Part shown: positions 6,779-7,944 of the stretch, in pieces
Numbering within the stretch: the stretch's first letter is position 1
How the letters are laid out: each line of letters opens with the position of its first letter
From: Armatimonadota bacterium
Lineage (GTDB): Bacteria; Armatimonadota; Fimbriimonadia; Fimbriimonadales; ATM1
NCBI GenBank assembly: GCA_013816225.1
Contig: JACDEQ010000052.1
Coordinates: 2,952-10,895, forward strand
DNA: 7,944 nucleotides
Direction of reading: 5' to 3'
Notes under the pieces: generated by a model
Told to the model about the DNA's origin: nothing
What the model saw: the letters and a program-made list of their open reading frames with translations, nothing else
The model's database searches: none
Translations under genes and position numbers: made by a program

Positions 6779-6797
6779 CTGTGGTTATCCACCACAG
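6779..6797. repeat. Palindrome around the best DnaA-box-like site
   Basis: CTGTGGT (6779-6785) and ACCACAG (6791-6797) are exact inverted repeats separated by TATCC. The 8-of-9 DnaA box TTATCCACC (6785-6793) spans the spacer. It could be a paired protein-binding site or a hairpin, and it lies just after an AT-rich stretch (6749-6766). Confidence 0.6.
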
Positions 6798-6976
6798 TGG
6801 CCTGTAGGCGTCCTAATGTCCCAAAAAGAGAATAACTAATGGGGAATCTCTGGGGACGAGTTGGCGTACACCCCGCTTGTGGACTGCTGTGGCGCAATGT
6901 CCTAGCAATACTTGCCCCTTACCCACACCGGCTTTTGAAGTGTCGTCGAAGTCGCTTTCCACATCGTGCCTCCGCT

Positions 6977-6991
6977 TAACAATAACAATAA
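6977..6991 (+). repeat. TAACAA direct repeat, 2.5 copies
   Basis: TAACAA is repeated at 6977 and 6983 with a final TAA at 6989. It forms an AT-rich stretch of 15 bases directly upstream of recF. It could be part of an unwinding element or of the recF promoter region. It also contains the TAA that limits the upstream extent of the recF frame (6989-6991). Confidence 0.6.
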
Positions 6992-6995
6992 GCTT

Positions 6996-7001
6996 TAGAA
7001 T
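6996..7001 (+). promoter_or_regulatory. -10-like box just before recF
   Basis: TAGAAT matches the -10 consensus at five of six positions. A transcript starting six or seven bases downstream would begin at about 7007-7008, essentially on the in-frame GTG of recF, as in leaderless messages. No convincing -35 is seen at the right distance, so this is tentative. Confidence 0.3.
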
Positions 7002-7006
7002 TGAGT

Positions 7007-7944
7007 GTGATTGGAGAAGAGAACTCCTGTGAATCGACGGGCCGGTCCTGCGCCGGCCGGCTCTGGGTGCGGGACTTTCGGAACTACGCCGAGGCATCCA
7101 TCGATTTGGTACCCGGACACAACATCCTCGTCGGCGCAAACGGCCAAGGCAAGTCGAACATGCTCGAAGCCATCTATGCTCTCGCCACGACTCGCTCATT
7201 TCGAGGCGCCAAGAACGCCGATGTTATCCTTCATCATGCCAGCGAAGCGGAAATCGGGATCACCGCAGGCGAGCAGGATACGGAACTTAAGCTGACCTAC
7301 GTGCGCGGGGGCCGCAGATGGGCGGCGGTCTTCGGGCAAAAGCTTCCCACGGTACATGACCTCATCGGGCGCATGCCCGCTGTGGTGTTCTCATCATCCG
7401 ATCTCGAGATCGTTTCAGGGGAGCCAGCAGAGCGCAGGAGGTTTCTGGACGGCGAGATCAGCCTCGTCAGTCCGGCTTACCTGAAGGCATTCTCTGGATA
7501 TAAGCGAGCTCTGGAGCAGCGCAATGCCTCCTTGAGAAAGATTCGCGAGGGCGAACTATTGACTGATGCCCTCGATCCTTGGGACATCCAACTCGCGGCG
7601 TGGGGCGCCGTGTTGCGTGCGTCGAGAATCGATTACTTGGTGGACATCGCGGCTCTGGCTGCCGAGAAGCATCGCGAACTCACGGATTCGATCGAAGAAC
7701 TGATCCTCACGTACACGCCCGCGGACGAAGCGTCCACCGAGGAGGGCAATTTGAATAAACTCGTGAAAAGTAGGCACCAAGATATAGGCGCCGGGTTCAC
7801 AACGGTCGGCCCGCACCGCGACGATTTTTACATAGGCATCGATGGCACTTCGTCCAGAGCTTTCGGAAGCCGAGGGCAACAGCGTACGGCCATGCTCGCC
7901 ATTAAGCTCGCAGTGGTGATCTACTGGAGGAACAAGATGCGAAT
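7007..7944 (+). CDS. recF: DNA replication and repair protein RecF (3' end outside window)
   Basis: RecF is an SMC-like ABC ATPase that helps load RecA at gapped DNA with RecO and RecR. Seen here, counting from GTG 7007, are R-D-F-R-N-Y (22-27), Walker A G-A-N-G-Q-G-K-S (43-50) followed by N-M-L-E-A-I, V-V-F-S-S-S-D-L (about 126-133), G-E-P-A-E-R-R-R-F-L-D, the RecF motif G-P-H-R-D-D (268-273), and the signature region F-G-S-R-G-Q-Q-R (286-293). The frame is open to the window edge; 312 residues of roughly 360 are visible. The start is uncertain. The frame is closed by TAA at 6989-6991, so only TTG 7001 and GTG 7007 lie early enough, giving about 13 residues more before Walker A than E. coli RecF. 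A strong GGAGAAGAG (7013-7021) instead points to GTG 7029, which is out of frame. The frame from R-L-W-V-R onward is certain. Confidence 0.93.
   Translation, partial: MIGEENSCESTGRSCAGRLWVRDFRNYAEASIDLVPGHNILVGANGQGKSNMLEAIYALATTRSFRGAKNADVILHHASEAEIGITAGEQDTELKLTYVRGGRRWAAVFGQKLPTVHDLIGRMPAVVFSSSDLEIVSGEPAERRRFLDGEISLVSPAYLKAFSGYKRALEQRNASLRKIREGELLTDALDPWDIQLAAWGAVLRASRIDYLVDIAALAAEKHRELTDSIEELILTYTPADEASTEEGNLNKLVKSRHQDIGAGFTTVGPHRDDFYIGIDGTSSRAFGSRGQQRTAMLAIKLAVVIYWRNKMR

Larger units (their letters stand above)
6399..7006. other. Non-coding region, candidate replication origin (oriC)
   Basis: About 600 bases between the divergent DnaA-like gene and recF hold no convincing gene: open frames here resemble nothing and have no suitable starts. 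Visible signals include near-matches to the DnaA box TTATCCACA. These are TTATCCACC (6785-6793, 8 of 9), TTACCCACA (6919-6927, 8 of 9), and weaker GTGTCCACA (about 6596-6604) and CTTTCCACA (6955-6963), each 7 of 9. AT-rich patches lie at 6548-6595, 6749-6766 and 6973-7003. Origins next to dnaA and recF are common in bacteria. The call rests on location plus motif clustering; none of the boxes is a perfect match. Confidence 0.45.

Noticed and set aside
6383..6835. 150-codon plus-strand open frame across the recF-side intergenic region
   Set aside because: The translation resembles no family, lacks a ribosome-binding site, starts inside the upstream leader of the DnaA-like gene, and crosses the DnaA-box-like sites.
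1..7944. CRISPR arrays, insertion sequences, tRNA or rRNA genes
   Set aside because: No regularly spaced repeats, transposase motifs with terminal inverted repeats, or RNA-gene-like stretches were seen in either strand.

Overview
The window is a GC-rich bacterial chromosomal segment with dense coding. A proteasomal-type (Mpa/ARC) AAA+ ATPase beside a DnaA-related gene and recF, in a non-actinobacterial-looking context, makes me think of a phylum such as Armatimonadota. That assignment is an impression from gene content and cannot be proven from this sequence.

Layout. Positions 1-918 (+) carry the 3' part of an IscS/NifS-type cysteine desulfurase that begins upstream of the window. From about 6350 down to 881, everything lies on the minus strand as one probable transcription unit. 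Its order of transcription is: a divergent DnaA-like AAA+ protein (6350-5388); a broken CBS-GGDEF gene (5391-4624) whose TTG start overlaps the preceding TGA stop; a full-length Mpa/ARC ATPase (4569-2917); a MalK/UgpC-type sugar ABC transporter ATPase (2879-1731); and a 300-residue protein of unknown function (1783-881). The last gene overlaps the ABC gene at its start and meets the cysteine desulfurase tail to tail. A good sigma70-like promoter (6467-6495, minus strand) can drive this unit. On the plus strand, recF starts near 7007 and runs off the right edge.

The roughly 600-base gap between the DnaA-like gene and recF (6399-7006) has no convincing gene. It holds several near-consensus DnaA boxes, a palindrome built around the best one, and AT-rich patches. 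Together with recF and a DnaA-family gene, this makes it a candidate replication origin.

The most unusual items are four. The DnaA-like protein keeps the Walker motifs but appears to have lost the arginine finger, the sensor-II arginine and the DHTT DNA-recognition motif. The CBS-GGDEF gene carries at least five separable lesions while its neighbours are intact. The Mpa/ARC ATPase lacks the C-terminal Q-Y-L tail used to dock on the 20S proteasome. The recF start is ambiguous: its best ribosome-binding site points to an out-of-frame GTG, while a -10-like box suits a leaderless start.
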